Assembly (NCBI GenBank): GCA_965222645.1
Contig: OZ244968.1
Location: 5,890,001 to 5,954,000, forward strand
Source of the DNA: JABDMH01 sp965222645
GTDB lineage: Bacteria; Bacteroidota; Bacteroidia; Chitinophagales; Saprospiraceae
Direction: 5' to 3'
DNA length: 64,000 nucleotides
Shown here: in pieces, positions 35,726-45,106 of the stretch
Numbering within the stretch: the first letter of the stretch is position 1
Layout: every line of letters starts with the position of its first letter
Made by a program: the position numbers and the translations under genes
Notes under the pieces: generated by a model
Seen by the model: the letters and a program-made list of their open reading frames with translations, nothing else
Told to the model about the DNA's origin: nothing
The model's database searches: none

Positions 35726-37420
35726 TTAAATCACTTCTTTTTTTAGCTGTTCAACCGCATAATTGGCGGCTCTGGCACTTAAAGCCATAAACGTAAGTGA
35801 AGGATTTTGTGTCGATACTGAAGTCATACATGCCCCATCAGTGACGAAGACATTGGGGCATGCATGCAACTGATTGTATTTATTGAGTAGAGATGTCGCC
35901 GGGTCATTTCCCATTCTCACTCCTCCCATCTCATGAATGTCAAGACCGGGGACGCGTTTGTCATCACTTACCTCAATGTTTGTGAACCCCGCTTTTCTAA
36001 ACATCTCACTAAACTGCTCTTGAAAATCGAGTATCATCTTTTCGTCATTGTCATCGTAGTCAATGTCGATATTTAATAAAGGCACTCCCCACTCATCCTT
36101 GTTCTCCTCATCCAAAAACACTTGATTCTCGATCTTGGGGATCGTTTCTCCCATCATATGTGATCCCACATGCCACGGTCCATACTCTTTCTCAGCCATG
36201 AGGTTTCGGGCCAGGGTGTCTCCATTCCCCTCACGGTTTATTTGAAGCCTTCGGCTGGCACTAAATCCCGCGGCATAACCCCTCAGGAAATCTGTTTCTT
36301 GTTTATGGACATTTCTAAACCTCGGTACATACGCCGAGGTAGGTCGACCTCCTTCTGACTTAAACTGGCGGTGACCGGGGTGTTCTGCCCTAATTCTCGA
36401 GCGGTAATTATGGAAAGCCACATACTTGCCCAGAAGACCGCTGTCGTTTCCGAGGCCTGTGGGGAATCTCGACGACACTGAATTCAGCAATATGAGATTT
36501 GAGTTTAAAGTGCTCGCTGTCACGAAGATGATTCTCGCTTTGAATTCTCGGCTTTCTTTGGTAAATCTGTCAATTATCCGTACGCCTGTAGCCTTTCCTA
36601 CGCTGGTATCATACAGAATCGATTGCACCACAGAATCCGGGGCAATTTCGAGATGACCTGTTTTTTCAGCCCATGGAATTACTGAGGAAACCGAACTGAA
36701 GTAACCGCCAAACGGGCATCCGCGCTGACAAATATTTCTGCCCTGGCACATGCCTCTACCCTGTTGCCTGAAGATCTCTTTCATCTCTGTGATGTGAGCA
36801 CAGCGGGCGTATATCACGTGCCGGTCTTTGTAATTTTCTTTTATTGAATCTTGAAAGTCTTTTTCCACACAATTGAGATCCCAGGCTTTTAGAAACTCCC
36901 CATCAGGAAGGGTATCCAGCTTATCATAGTTACCTGAAATTCCCACAAACTTCTCAACGTGGGAATACCATGGAGCGAGATCCTTGTATCTGATCGGCCA
37001 GTCTACGGCAAACCCGTCTCTGGCCGGGCCTTCAAAATCGTAATCGCTCCACCGTTGAGTTTGCCGGGCCCACATGAGAGATCTGCCACCCACCTGGTAA
37101 CCTCTGATCCAATCGAATGGTTTGGTCTGTACGTATGGATGCTCTTGATCCTTGACAAAAAAGTGCATTGCATCTTCCCTAAATGCATAACAACGGCTGA
37201 TCACGGGATTATTTTTCCTGACCTCCTCGGGAATTCTTCCCCTGTGCTTAAATTCCCAGGGTTGCATATTAGTCGTCGGATAATCGGCAATATGTTTTAC
37301 ATGGGGACCCCTCTCAATTATCAATGTCTTGAGCCCCTTGTCACAGAGCTCTTTTGCCGCCCATCCACCGCTCATTCCCGCACCGATTACAATGGCATCA
37401 TATGTGTTTGATTCTCTCAA
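35726..37420 (-). CDS. GMC-family FAD oxidoreductase, gluconate dehydrogenase-type large subunit
   Basis: 564 residues. FAD-binding GxGxxG at the N-terminus (IVIGAGMSGGWAAKEL) and the GMC C-terminal block HEMGGVRMGNDPATSLL with VFVTDGACMTSVSTQNPSLTFMAL, containing the catalytic His/Asn region. A cysteine-rich motif near 230-240 (CQGRNICQRGCPFGG) is typical of this membrane-linked subgroup. Its partner, the subunit 3 gene, lies upstream (39-base gap), as in gluconate-2-dehydrogenase-like complexes oxidising sugars or sugar acids with electron transfer to a cytochrome. No signal peptide; secretion via the Tat-signal partner is likely. Substrate unknown. Confidence 0.92.
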   Translation of the reverse strand: MRESNTYDAIVIGAGMSGGWAAKELCDKGLKTLIIERGPHVKHIADYPTTNMQPWEFKHRGRIPEEVRKNNPVISRCYAFREDAMHFFVKDQEHPYVQTKPFDWIRGYQVGGRSLMWARQTQRWSDYDFEGPARDGFAVDWPIRYKDLAPWYSHVEKFVGISGNYDKLDTLPDGEFLKAWDLNCVEKDFQDSIKENYKDRHVIYARCAHITEMKEIFRQQGRGMCQGRNICQRGCPFGGYFSSVSSVIPWAEKTGHLEIAPDSVVQSILYDTSVGKATGVRIIDRFTKESREFKARIIFVTASTLNSNLILLNSVSSRFPTGLGNDSGLLGKYVAFHNYRSRIRAEHPGHRQFKSEGGRPTSAYVPRFRNVHKQETDFLRGYAAGFSASRRLQINREGNGDTLARNLMAEKEYGPWHVGSHMMGETIPKIENQVFLDEENKDEWGVPLLNIDIDYDDNDEKMILDFQEQFSEMFRKAGFTNIEVSDDKRVPGLDIHEMGGVRMGNDPATSLLNKYNQLHACPNVFVTDGACMTSVSTQNPSLTFMALSARAANYAVEQLKKEVI

Positions 37421-37459
37421 TTTCTTGTGTTTATTTTCTATTTAATCAAGAAGAAGTCT

Positions 37460-37972
37460 TTAGACGTCTATGCAACCGTGATAATGGCCGGGGACAAATT
37501 CGAAATCCAGCTGCTCAGTCATGTATTTTTCAGATGTGGTAAAATGTTGAATCGCCAGATCACGAGTATTCTGAAAAAAATCGCCCAGATTGGGATTATC
37601 TCTTTTTGTTTGCTCCAGCTCTTTGTAAAACGTATCCAGTGTATTTTCGTCCAGGTCCATGAGGGATTTAATTCCCATGTCATTTATTTTTTTTACAAAT
37701 TCTTTTAAGCCCTCGTTGTAAGCCGATACGCTTTCGTCAGTTGCACAAGCATTCATGATATTTAAAATAAACTCTGACCTTGACTCGGGAGCTGGAAAGA
37801 GATCATAATCCGTAGGCAAAATTCCTTCGGCAAATTGTTGAAAGACTCTCCACTGTCTTCCCGTCATAGGTATTCGGTCATATTTGGGAAAATCCTCGAC
37901 CTTGCATCCGGGATAAAATACTGCACTCGCTCCGGCAATGGCGATGTTCTGTATTGCTTTTCTTCGATTCAT
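37460..37972 (-). CDS. gluconate 2-dehydrogenase subunit 3 family protein
   Basis: 170 residues. It starts MNRRKAIQNIAIAGASAVFYPGC, a Tat-like signal with a lipobox-like Cys, followed by the alpha-helical subunit 3 domain (RQWRVFQQFAEGILPTDYDLFPAPESR...). In such complexes this subunit carries the Tat signal and takes the GMC subunit with it to the periplasm. Stop lies 39 bases before the GMC start, so both come from one transcript. No haem motif is present, and no cytochrome subunit follows, unlike three-subunit gluconate dehydrogenases. Confidence 0.88.
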   Translation of the reverse strand: MNRRKAIQNIAIAGASAVFYPGCKVEDFPKYDRIPMTGRQWRVFQQFAEGILPTDYDLFPAPESRSEFILNIMNACATDESVSAYNEGLKEFVKKINDMGIKSLMDLDENTLDTFYKELEQTKRDNPNLGDFFQNTRDLAIQHFTTSEKYMTEQLDFEFVPGHYHGCIDV

Positions 37973-38198
37973 TCTTGAAATTTAATGTCACTGACCTCCT
38001 TAATCCAACCAATCATAACTCAATGCTGAAAAAAAAAGATGGGATCATATATCGAAACCATCACCCTCTTTAATGACGATCTGTACAATCACCTACTGAA
38101 GTCAGCAATGAAAGATATAGAAATTATCCCAACCTTTCATCCAGTACAAATCACGATATCAGAATTTTGGAAAAGGATGGGTTAGGAGGGCTACATCA

Positions 38199-38549
38199 TC
38201 ATCTTCTTAGGCCTCTCTCATTTTGCTTATTAAGGGACCAATCATCTGTGGTGATGGTCTGAAGCCACAGGTCTCCTGACCTTCGAAAAATCTGCACATG
38301 GAGACCAAAGGTGTTTTCAAAGCTTTCTTCGAGATGTTGAACGCTCATTTCGGGATCGATCTTGATCTCCCCTTCGGTGTGTTTTGTACGGATCTCTGCC
38401 AGGGGCAAATCTTCGGTGTATTCCATGCTTTTTTTCGAACCCTGGTGGTCCCCGTGTTTCTCCTTATAGAATGCAATTTTTAAGGCGGGATATAAATCCT
38501 GAAATTCCTTCTGAATATCCTTTATAGTTTTTGAATCCTTGATAACCAT
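38199..38549 (-). CDS. conserved hypothetical cytoplasmic protein
   Basis: 116 residues, no signal peptide. Resembles a small Bacteroidota family that I recall without a function, with the central MSVQHLEESFENTFGLHVQIFRRSGDLWLQTITTDDWSL pattern (conserved FGLxVQIFRKSGxLWLxTTxTDDWTL). Mixed alpha/beta, strongly charged, ends in an arginine-rich tail. It lies between the oxidoreductase pair and the Usp-fusion gene, which is divergent; stress-linked contexts are typical. Function not known. Confidence 0.7.
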   Translation of the reverse strand: MVIKDSKTIKDIQKEFQDLYPALKIAFYKEKHGDHQGSKKSMEYTEDLPLAEIRTKHTEGEIKIDPEMSVQHLEESFENTFGLHVQIFRRSGDLWLQTITTDDWSLNKQNERGLRR

Positions 38550-38725
38550 TGATTTTCGATTTTGTCCTAAAATGCCAATGCTAAAATATCAAATATGCAT
38601 ACAAACAGGTCGATTTGGAATGAGCAGGATCACTTTGCCAAATAATATAAATCATTTGCAAGAGGCCTCTGCAGTTGCTATTTTATGAGTCAATAGTTAG
38701 CGAAAAGCAGGAAGTGAAAACCGGC

Positions 38726-39832
38726 ATGAGAAAATGGAGCATTAAATTATTTGGTCGCCAGAATTCAGATGCTGAAAATATTCGCAGGCTGGTAGAAAGG
38801 GAAATAATTCGGTCTGGTCTCGATGCAGATTTAATGACAGTGTCAGATCCACAAGAGTTTTTGAAATATGGGATTGAAGAACTTCCCTGTCTGTGGAGTA
38901 ATGGGCAGGTTTACCACCTGGATACGGGTACCGAACCAGGGATAGAGATTAAGAAAATAATGAGCAAAATTATGAATACTTCGAGCCATAAAAGAGTGAA
39001 GCAAATCATGGTGCCTGTAGACTACTCCATGGTAGCGCGCAACGCATTTTTCCAGGCGATAAAACTCGCAAAGAGACTAGGGGTGCCGGTCGTGGTCTTA
39101 CATGTGCATGCACCAGCCGTTGTACCGGCAGAAGGTGTAGTATATATTGATCAGGAAATGTCAAGAGTAGCCCGAGACTCATTTAATAAGTACGTAGACG
39201 ATTTGAGTAACTCACTAACCAGGTCAGACAAAGAGGATGTAGAAGTAAAAGGTGAATTTAGGGTAGGAGGGGTCACTGATCAAATAAACCACTATATCGG
39301 AGAAAATCCTGACACCTTTGTCATATTAAGCAGTACGGGTAGTGGACAAAAAATAAAAGAAATATTGGGGTCTGTCTCCCTTTGGATTGTGAAGCATTTA
39401 AAATGTCCCATTTTATTAATTCCCGGCAATGTAAAAGATGTCCACTTTGATCACATTCTTTACAGTACTGCGCATTTTGGATTATTTGATCGAGCCGTGA
39501 ACTTAATCAGGTATCTGACCCAAAATCAAGATGCAGAAATTGATATTGTGCATCTTGTGGACAAGGGTACTAATAAGGACTTAGCGGAAGAGCAGAGAAT
39601 TATGCTCGAAGATCCGGGACATCACCTGAAAGAAATTATTTTGTTTAACGATGATTTCTCCAGAACCATCCAGTCATACATTGGTAAGAATAACATTGAC
39701 TTGTTGGTCATGCTCAGAAAAGAAAGGGGATTTTGGAGAGACCTATTCCATCAAAGCATGACGCGAAAGATGGCCATCTATTCGGAAATACCGCTACTTG
39801 TCTTGCAAGAAAAAGACCTGCAGGAGCTTTAG
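38726..39832 (+). CDS. fusion of a thioredoxin-like domain and two universal stress protein domains
   Basis: 368 residues from ATG 38726 (a TTG frame from 38675 adds 17 without homology). Residues 1-80 (KWSIKLFGRQNSDAENIRRL..., DADLMTVSDPQEFLKYGIEELPCLWSNGQVYHL) match the thioredoxin_3 fold as in small redox-active disulfide proteins, but the CxxC is replaced by RQNSDA, so it is not a disulfide enzyme of the usual type. Residues 92-232 are a Usp domain with an ATP-site-like GSGQKIKEILGSVSLW, and 240-365 a second, more divergent Usp. Cytoplasmic. Usp tandem proteins are common; this N-terminal addition I do not know. Promoter is likely in the spacer to the minus-strand gene. Confidence 0.85.
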   Translation: MRKWSIKLFGRQNSDAENIRRLVEREIIRSGLDADLMTVSDPQEFLKYGIEELPCLWSNGQVYHLDTGTEPGIEIKKIMSKIMNTSSHKRVKQIMVPVDYSMVARNAFFQAIKLAKRLGVPVVVLHVHAPAVVPAEGVVYIDQEMSRVARDSFNKYVDDLSNSLTRSDKEDVEVKGEFRVGGVTDQINHYIGENPDTFVILSSTGSGQKIKEILGSVSLWIVKHLKCPILLIPGNVKDVHFDHILYSTAHFGLFDRAVNLIRYLTQNQDAEIDIVHLVDKGTNKDLAEEQRIMLEDPGHHLKEIILFNDDFSRTIQSYIGKNNIDLLVMLRKERGFWRDLFHQSMTRKMAIYSEIPLLVLQEKDLQEL

Positions 39833-41022
39833 GGTCAGAGCATCAGGATTTCCCATCACATGGAAACGTGAACGACCAAGCTTCTCTCAGTTACAAGTAT
39901 CCCTAATGCTCAAAGCACTAATTCTTTCTGCTCAGCCGATTGATTGTGAGCGAATCTTCTCGGTTGAATTTGGGTTTGGATTTTTTTGCGTAGCAAACTG
40001 CAAGATATTCTTGCAATACTGTTTCTTTATTCCGGAAGGACCAAACTTCTTCGTAGTATTTCTGACCTGAATTGCAGAGCCAGTTGCGGTAATCATCAAA
40101 GTCGATGATTTCCTTTTGAGGGATAACTAAAGGCATAACGGGTAATGTTAAATTATGGATATCGGGTTTATGTTCAATCCAAAGATAGGATATTTTTGAG
40201 GGTAATGCGATATTTTAACAATTTGAAAACGGATTTTTTTTAGGCTTATATGTGATTTGTGAAGAAGAGGCTGGTGGGCTTTCACAGGAATGAAGATCAG
40301 CATAAATCGCAAGGAATTTAAGCCATAACGAAGGAGCAAAACAGTAGAAAGTTAGTATCTGGAGGCCTTTGATCAGGCTTTGGTAGTGGATACTTAATCA
40401 AAAAACCGTACAAGAAATCTTCAACTGGGAAGAGTTTTCTCGTACGGCATTTTTGAGTGTGTTAGGGATTAGCTTTGATCTGGATTTGAATGCTTTAATC
40501 CCTTCCAAACACCAGTCTGGAATCATCAGACTTTTGGGGTTCCACATGACTGCTTAGCCTGGACGAGCAATCACGAGGTTGGTTAACTACGGATGCTGAG
40601 TGTATCTTAAAAACATTACTCAGTTGTTATCTCAATGCTATTATTACGGAGCATTAAGTGGTTTTCTAAGACCGAAAACAAACAAAAAACTTTGAAGCCG
40701 GATTCGAGTGTTGACAATCAAAGTAGAATATTGCTGTCTTTCGAGTATAAGACAGGTGACCCTCAAAATACACGTACACCTTTTCACAAAATTGTTTACA
40801 TTATTTTGTTCCTGACCTGTAAAACGCTGTTATAGAATCTTTTAGATCGAGATGTAAACCTGAATTTTTTCTTAAATCCGAATGACTTACTGTGCTCTAG
40901 GATCTATTTGACAATATCAGTGAGTACCAAAAGGAGTCTCCTGTAGGCGAGATTCGGTTTGAGACCACTTTGACATTGGTGCCATCCTGCAAATTCCATG
41001 GCATTGTATGGTTCAATCAGGA
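39833..41022. other. gene-poor region with possible decayed gene remnants
   Basis: About 1.2 kb with no convincing gene. Open stretches on both strands look protein-like over short spans but end quickly: minus 39918-40136 (72 codons), plus 40387-40557 (about 55 codons with QEIFNWEEFSRTAFL) and plus 40901-41026 (about 40 codons with PVGEIRFETTLTLVPSCKF). They have no start or family I recognise and lie in different frames, as in a degraded gene or transposon relic. No terminal inverted repeats or target duplication were found by eye. A hairpin at 40400-40454 is listed separately. Confidence 0.45.
40400..40454. terminator. long imperfect hairpin, possible bidirectional terminator
   Basis: CCGTAC (40406-40411) pairs with GTACGG (40442-40447), followed inward by AGAAA/TTTCT and TCTTC/GAAGA with a short bulge and 6-base loop. 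An A-run precedes and a T-run follows (six A at 40400-40405, TTTTT from 40450), as in terminators acting on both strands. It overlaps the possible remnant ORF at 40387-40557. May instead be a structured repeat. Confidence 0.4.
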
Positions 41023-43377
41023 CTAAAACTTCAGCAAGAATCCGGCAGTGGGCAGAAGATGGGGGAGTTCATCATATTCTAATACTTCGAAGGCATCAAG
41101 AGTAGAGACAAACCTGGAGTAGCCGCGTATGTATCTGTGACCACTATATATGTTTTGCACCCCGGCGTAGATCAGCACTTGACGCTCATAATTGGGCACG
41201 GTTACCTCCCGCTGATAGAGTAGATCCAAATAGTGGTTAGAACCTAAACGATGACCCGGTGTACCATTGTCTGATAGTACAACGGTCTCATTTTCAAATT
41301 TGCGTAGAGAGGGGACCGTGATCCTGCTTCCAGCTTGCAGATTCCATCGCATACTGACAGATTGAAAATGATTTCTTTGATTGGGAATATCCATACCAAT
41401 CTCCAAAGATATCTCGTGAGTGAAAATCTGTGGCGGGTAGAAGTCTTGGTCCTCAGTACGGGACTCCAAACGCATTAGAGGATTTGTGTAATTGTATCGC
41501 ATTTCTCCTCTCCAGAATCCGGTTCTGGCTCTAGCTCGAAGGTTTAGGAGTAATTCGCTCCTTATTCCCTTCTCTGATACTTCGTTAAAATAGGGCCTGA
41601 GATTGAGAGTGCTCAGAGCAAAAATATTCGGGTATCGCGTACTGCGCCTCAATCCCGCCTTGGCATGGAAGGAAATCGCTGGCATCCATTGGTAGTTTGC
41701 TCTTACAGTCACCGATGTGGTACGTGGTAGTGTTTGTACATCTCCAATAAATACAGGTGTAAAAGATTCGATTCCGGACGTCGTCATTAGGGGAACGATG
41801 TCCATCAGGGTTGACTGACTCACCAGATTGATGTTGAGTTGAAGCTTAGCACTATAATACCAATCAATGGATCCCAGGAATTGGTGTCCCCAGTGTCTTT
41901 TTCCCTGATTTGCTATCGTAATGATGCCCGCTTCTGCATGAGCAGTTAGTTGGTGATTGATGTGCCATAGGTCCTTGAGGTAAAGTCTCACCAGTTGCTC
42001 CGTATCTGCTTGATTGTCTGCATCTAATGTCGTTCTATCAAACCTTTGCTTCGATGTCACCCTGGGAAACCTGACCAGACTCAATTCAGATCCGACCTCT
42101 ACAGTATTGTTGTTGGGTAGATGCACCTGGTAGGAAGTCGTGAAATCCGTGTGACTGGATCTGACTTGAGTCCGGTTCGATCGGAGCCTCAAATCCAATC
42201 CCATGAAGTGCTCTTCTGCATTGTGATCATGGCTCTGGTGGTTTGCTCCCAGGCTCCAATTCTGCGAAGGACTCACATGGTGCTTCCAAAGAATGTTCAT
42301 TCGAAGTTGTTCCAGTCCCACCTCTGTGCGGATAGATGACATTTGATTATCCATGAAAATTCCGAAATCTCTGACACTGTGCGATCTGTCGCCGTTCTGG
42401 TATGTGCCCAGGAATGTGATTTCATCTCGATCTGACTCCGAGTACTTGACTAAAAAATTAGCCCGTTTATTAGTCTTGGAGATCGCAAGAGCATCGCTAT
42501 TCACACCTTTCAGAAATGAAGGATTTTGCCACTGCTCTTTTATGCCAAATTTGTATTGAAAGAGTGGGCCCGCCTTCTGGTCTATTGCCAAGGCACTTTC
42601 GTGCAGTCCTGCAATGAGATGATTTGACCCTGAAAGAGCCTCTCCCGATACGCTGAAGGGAGATAATGAATGTGTAGCCAGCGGATAACTCCAAGAAGCA
42701 TTGCCAGTTAAAATCGTGGAGTTGCGGAATCTATCTTTTGGGACATCAGAAGGCTGGTCCATTGTCGAATAAGAGGATATTTGGAAATTGGTCTCCTTTT
42801 CCTGAGCATTTGTTCCTTTTATTCGCAGGTCGGTTTTCATATTTTCATACAGCTCGACAACGAGCGGATCAGATTGAGTGGTGCCGTTTTCTACCTTGAG
42901 TATATGAGTACCCTCCATCAGTTGCAAAACGAAATTGCCATTGTGGTCCGTTCTTGTAAATCGACCTGTATTCGTTGTAACCAGTGCATTTGGAGCGGGT
43001 CTATCTGAGTCGTGGAGATATGCCAGTCCGTGTATGCTATGACGTTGTACACCGATCCGCTTGAGTACAATTTGGTTGTTGATAAATTGCCACTTAATAT
43101 TAGAGGGTTTGAGTAGCTCATCCAGGATTTTGGTTAGTGATCCTCTTTGTGCTGGTACCGAATATCTTCGTGAGAGTGGAAGAATTCTTGGATCATAGAC
43201 AAATGTATAATATGTCTGATTTTCAATGTCTTGGAAGATGTTATCTAAATAATTAGTAGAATATGAAAAAGTGATAGAGTCTGTTTGGGCGAAAGAAGGA
43301 TTGGACAAAAGAAGGAGGGTGCAGATCGGAGTGATCCAATATATAAACTTACCTGTACAGCATGATTTTATCTCCAC
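41023..43377 (-). CDS. STN-domain outer-membrane protein of a FecIR system, no recognisable plug domain
   Basis: 784 residues. Signal peptide (ends FAQ near 31); STN (secretin/TonB N-terminal short) domain at about 35-110 with SYSTNYLDNIFQDIENQTYYTFVYDP and the ...QFINNQIVLKR end; a carboxypeptidase-regulatory-like domain at about 113-185 (HSIHGLAYLHDSDRPAPNALVTT). After that I find no plug motifs (no EVVVTG box, no LRG or ID-GxP), although residues 220-784 have the alternating pattern of an outer-membrane barrel with a final aromatic Phe. It overlaps the FecR gene by 29 bases and follows the sigma factor, so signalling is the probable role. Could be a divergent FecA-type receptor with an altered plug. 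Confidence 0.8.
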   Translation of the reverse strand: MEIKSCCTGKFIYWITPICTLLLLSNPSFAQTDSITFSYSTNYLDNIFQDIENQTYYTFVYDPRILPLSRRYSVPAQRGSLTKILDELLKPSNIKWQFINNQIVLKRIGVQRHSIHGLAYLHDSDRPAPNALVTTNTGRFTRTDHNGNFVLQLMEGTHILKVENGTTQSDPLVVELYENMKTDLRIKGTNAQEKETNFQISSYSTMDQPSDVPKDRFRNSTILTGNASWSYPLATHSLSPFSVSGEALSGSNHLIAGLHESALAIDQKAGPLFQYKFGIKEQWQNPSFLKGVNSDALAISKTNKRANFLVKYSESDRDEITFLGTYQNGDRSHSVRDFGIFMDNQMSSIRTEVGLEQLRMNILWKHHVSPSQNWSLGANHQSHDHNAEEHFMGLDLRLRSNRTQVRSSHTDFTTSYQVHLPNNNTVEVGSELSLVRFPRVTSKQRFDRTTLDADNQADTEQLVRLYLKDLWHINHQLTAHAEAGIITIANQGKRHWGHQFLGSIDWYYSAKLQLNINLVSQSTLMDIVPLMTTSGIESFTPVFIGDVQTLPRTTSVTVRANYQWMPAISFHAKAGLRRSTRYPNIFALSTLNLRPYFNEVSEKGIRSELLLNLRARARTGFWRGEMRYNYTNPLMRLESRTEDQDFYPPQIFTHEISLEIGMDIPNQRNHFQSVSMRWNLQAGSRITVPSLRKFENETVVLSDNGTPGHRLGSNHYLDLLYQREVTVPNYERQVLIYAGVQNIYSGHRYIRGYSRFVSTLDAFEVLEYDELPHLLPTAGFLLKF

Positions 43378-44371
43378 GTTTACGACTCTTCAGGCCACAG
43401 ACACTTTTGATCGATTCCACCATGGTATTGACATCGGTCTCCGTAAAATCTGCATCGATTCTACAGTTAAGCGAAAGTTTTTTGTCCAGAATCAGAACAT
43501 CGTTATGCAGTCTATTGATATCTGAGATAACTTCCTTGATCAATGTATTTCTAAACTGCAAGGAGCGTTCCTGTTTTGTCTCGGGAATCCTCTTTATGGG
43601 TGGGTGATCTACGGGTGAATCGGCATGAACTTCTCCGGAGGTAACAATCTCCTTTTCCACTGTTACAAAAACTTCGCCAACAATCAATGATGAGTCTCCT
43701 GCCTCTAGAATCTGGTAAGAAGATTTATCCAAGGGCAATTCCACAATGACCTTACCTCTTTCTACCTTGATTGTCGTGGTATCGGATCTCTCCTCAATTT
43801 CGAAAACGGTCCCTAATACTCTTACCGTTGCTCTTTCAGAATGGACAATAAATGGGGATTCCTGCGAATGAATGACATCGAAGAGCGCGGTACCCCGGAG
43901 CATCGATACACGTCTTTGCGATAAATCAAATTCAGCAATGGTAAATTGACTGTTTTTTTTCATGTGGACAGCGGATCCATCTGGGAGCTGAAAAATGGTA
44001 TCCTGATGGGCCAGATAATCAGTTTTGAGTTCGCCGCTGCCGGTAGGAGTAAGAATCTTAAAGATGAGTAAGGCTGCAACTATCGCTGCTGCCACTTTCC
44101 AGCCCATCATCGGTTTCAACCGGGAAACAATACTGGCTTTTTTGGATTTATGGGATGTGTTGATCAGATCGCTTAGTGCGGATTCCACCTCAATCCGTTG
44201 CCATTTGCCCAGCTCCCCAGCCTCACCCCAAAGTTTGATTGTCTCCTGGAAAACTTTTTCATTTTCTGGAGACTCAGCACGCCAGTCCTTGATCTGACTT
44301 AACTCCAGTTCGGATGCAGTCTGATCCAGATACTTGACGATCAGATCTTCTATATGGGTTTTATTTTTCAT
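43349..44371 (-). CDS. FecR-family anti-sigma/sigma regulator
   Basis: 340 residues: cytoplasmic N-terminal part (about 1-85, HIEDLIVKYLDQTASELELSQIKDW), one transmembrane helix (about 91-107), a periplasmic FecR domain (about 120-235, TDYLAHQDTIFQLPDGSAVHMKKNSQF, RVLGTVFEIEER) and a C-terminal DUF4974 domain (about 265-340, LQFRNTLIKEVISDIN). It would relay the signal from the STN protein to the ECF sigma factor. The TonB-like gene starts inside its last 29 bases. Gap of 75 bases after the sigma factor gene. Confidence 0.93.
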   Translation of the reverse strand: MKNKTHIEDLIVKYLDQTASELELSQIKDWRAESPENEKVFQETIKLWGEAGELGKWQRIEVESALSDLINTSHKSKKASIVSRLKPMMGWKVAAAIVAALLIFKILTPTGSGELKTDYLAHQDTIFQLPDGSAVHMKKNSQFTIAEFDLSQRRVSMLRGTALFDVIHSQESPFIVHSERATVRVLGTVFEIEERSDTTTIKVERGKVIVELPLDKSSYQILEAGDSSLIVGEVFVTVEKEIVTSGEVHADSPVDHPPIKRIPETKQERSLQFRNTLIKEVISDINRLHNDVLILDKKLSLNCRIDADFTETDVNTMVESIKSVCGLKSRKRGDKIMLYR

Positions 44372-44446
44372 AGTAGCAAGAAGTCTAGGGGTGACATAGA
44401 CATACTAATGACAATTGAAAATCGACAAACACGTACGGCTTTCTCA

Positions 44447-44947
44447 CTAACTTTTGAATCTTTCCCTCAATATACGGAGCGCTTTGCTTATTTGAGTCTC
44501 CACTGTTCTGATCGAAATTCCCAATTGCTCAGCTATTTCTTTGTTTTTCAGTTGTTTAAAACGACTCAATCTAAAAATGTTTCCACATTGTGTGGGTAAC
44601 TCAGCAATGGCCTTTTCCAGGGCATTCCAGCGATCGTCCATTTCTGTTTCTGATGCCTCAAAGATTGATACTTCGTCGCTACTTGCCTGGGCAACCTCGA
44701 TTGCCTGCCGGGTTTGCATCTGCTTAATATTGTTAAGGGCAGTATTGCGGATGGAAGTATATAGATAAGCCTTAAAGCTTCCTGAGATTGCCAGCTCAGA
44801 TCGCTTCTCATAGATCTTGACAAATACTGCCTGCACTATCTCCTGTGCGGAATCAATGTCCGCAGTATAATTGCGTGCAAAAAGCACAGCAGGCTTAAAA
44901 TGCTCCTTAAACAACTGATCAAAATCTCGCTCCAGTACTTCGTCCAA
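44447..44947 (-). CDS. ECF sigma-70 factor (FecI/CarQ-like, Bacteroidota SigX family)
   Basis: 166 residues: sigma2 region (DIDSAQEIVQAVFVKIYEKR) and sigma4 region (ELPTQCGNIFRLSRFKQLKNKEIAEQLGISIRTVETQISKALRILRER). Length and spacing are typical for ECF sigma factors of Bacteroidota. First in the sigma-FecR-receptor order. It would turn on the receptor operon in response to substrate at the outer membrane. Confidence 0.95.
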   Translation of the reverse strand: MDEVLERDFDQLFKEHFKPAVLFARNYTADIDSAQEIVQAVFVKIYEKRSELAISGSFKAYLYTSIRNTALNNIKQMQTRQAIEVAQASSDEVSIFEASETEMDDRWNALEKAIAELPTQCGNIFRLSRFKQLKNKEIAEQLGISIRTVETQISKALRILRERFKS

Positions 44948-45106
44948 TTCGCAAATTTAGATGACGTGGTTTCACTAAAAGTGGACAAAGATAATTATGC
45001 TGATAATCCAAAATCAAATTACTGTGCTTTTTGACACTAACTGACACAAAAATCCATGTTCCGGGGCGTGACATTATGATTGATTTCTGTCCTATACACT
45101 ACAGGT

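Noticed and set aside
38039..38185. 48-codon plus-strand frame (MGSYIETITLFNDDLYNHLL...)
   Set aside because: Protein-like composition, but no family, no clear ribosome site and too short to support; may be a relic.
39918..40136. 72-codon minus-strand frame
   Set aside because: No family recognised and located in a decayed region; mentioned under the region rather than as a gene.
40400..40454. Terminal repeat of an insertion sequence
   Set aside because: No matching second repeat and no transposase; treated as hairpin/terminator.
40635..40835. 66-codon plus-strand frame
   Set aside because: No family, basic and hydrophobic tail, no neighbour logic; probably chance.
41023..43377. Ordinary FecA-type TonB transporter
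   Set aside because: STN and barrel-like parts fit but plug motifs were not found, so left as plug-less or divergent.
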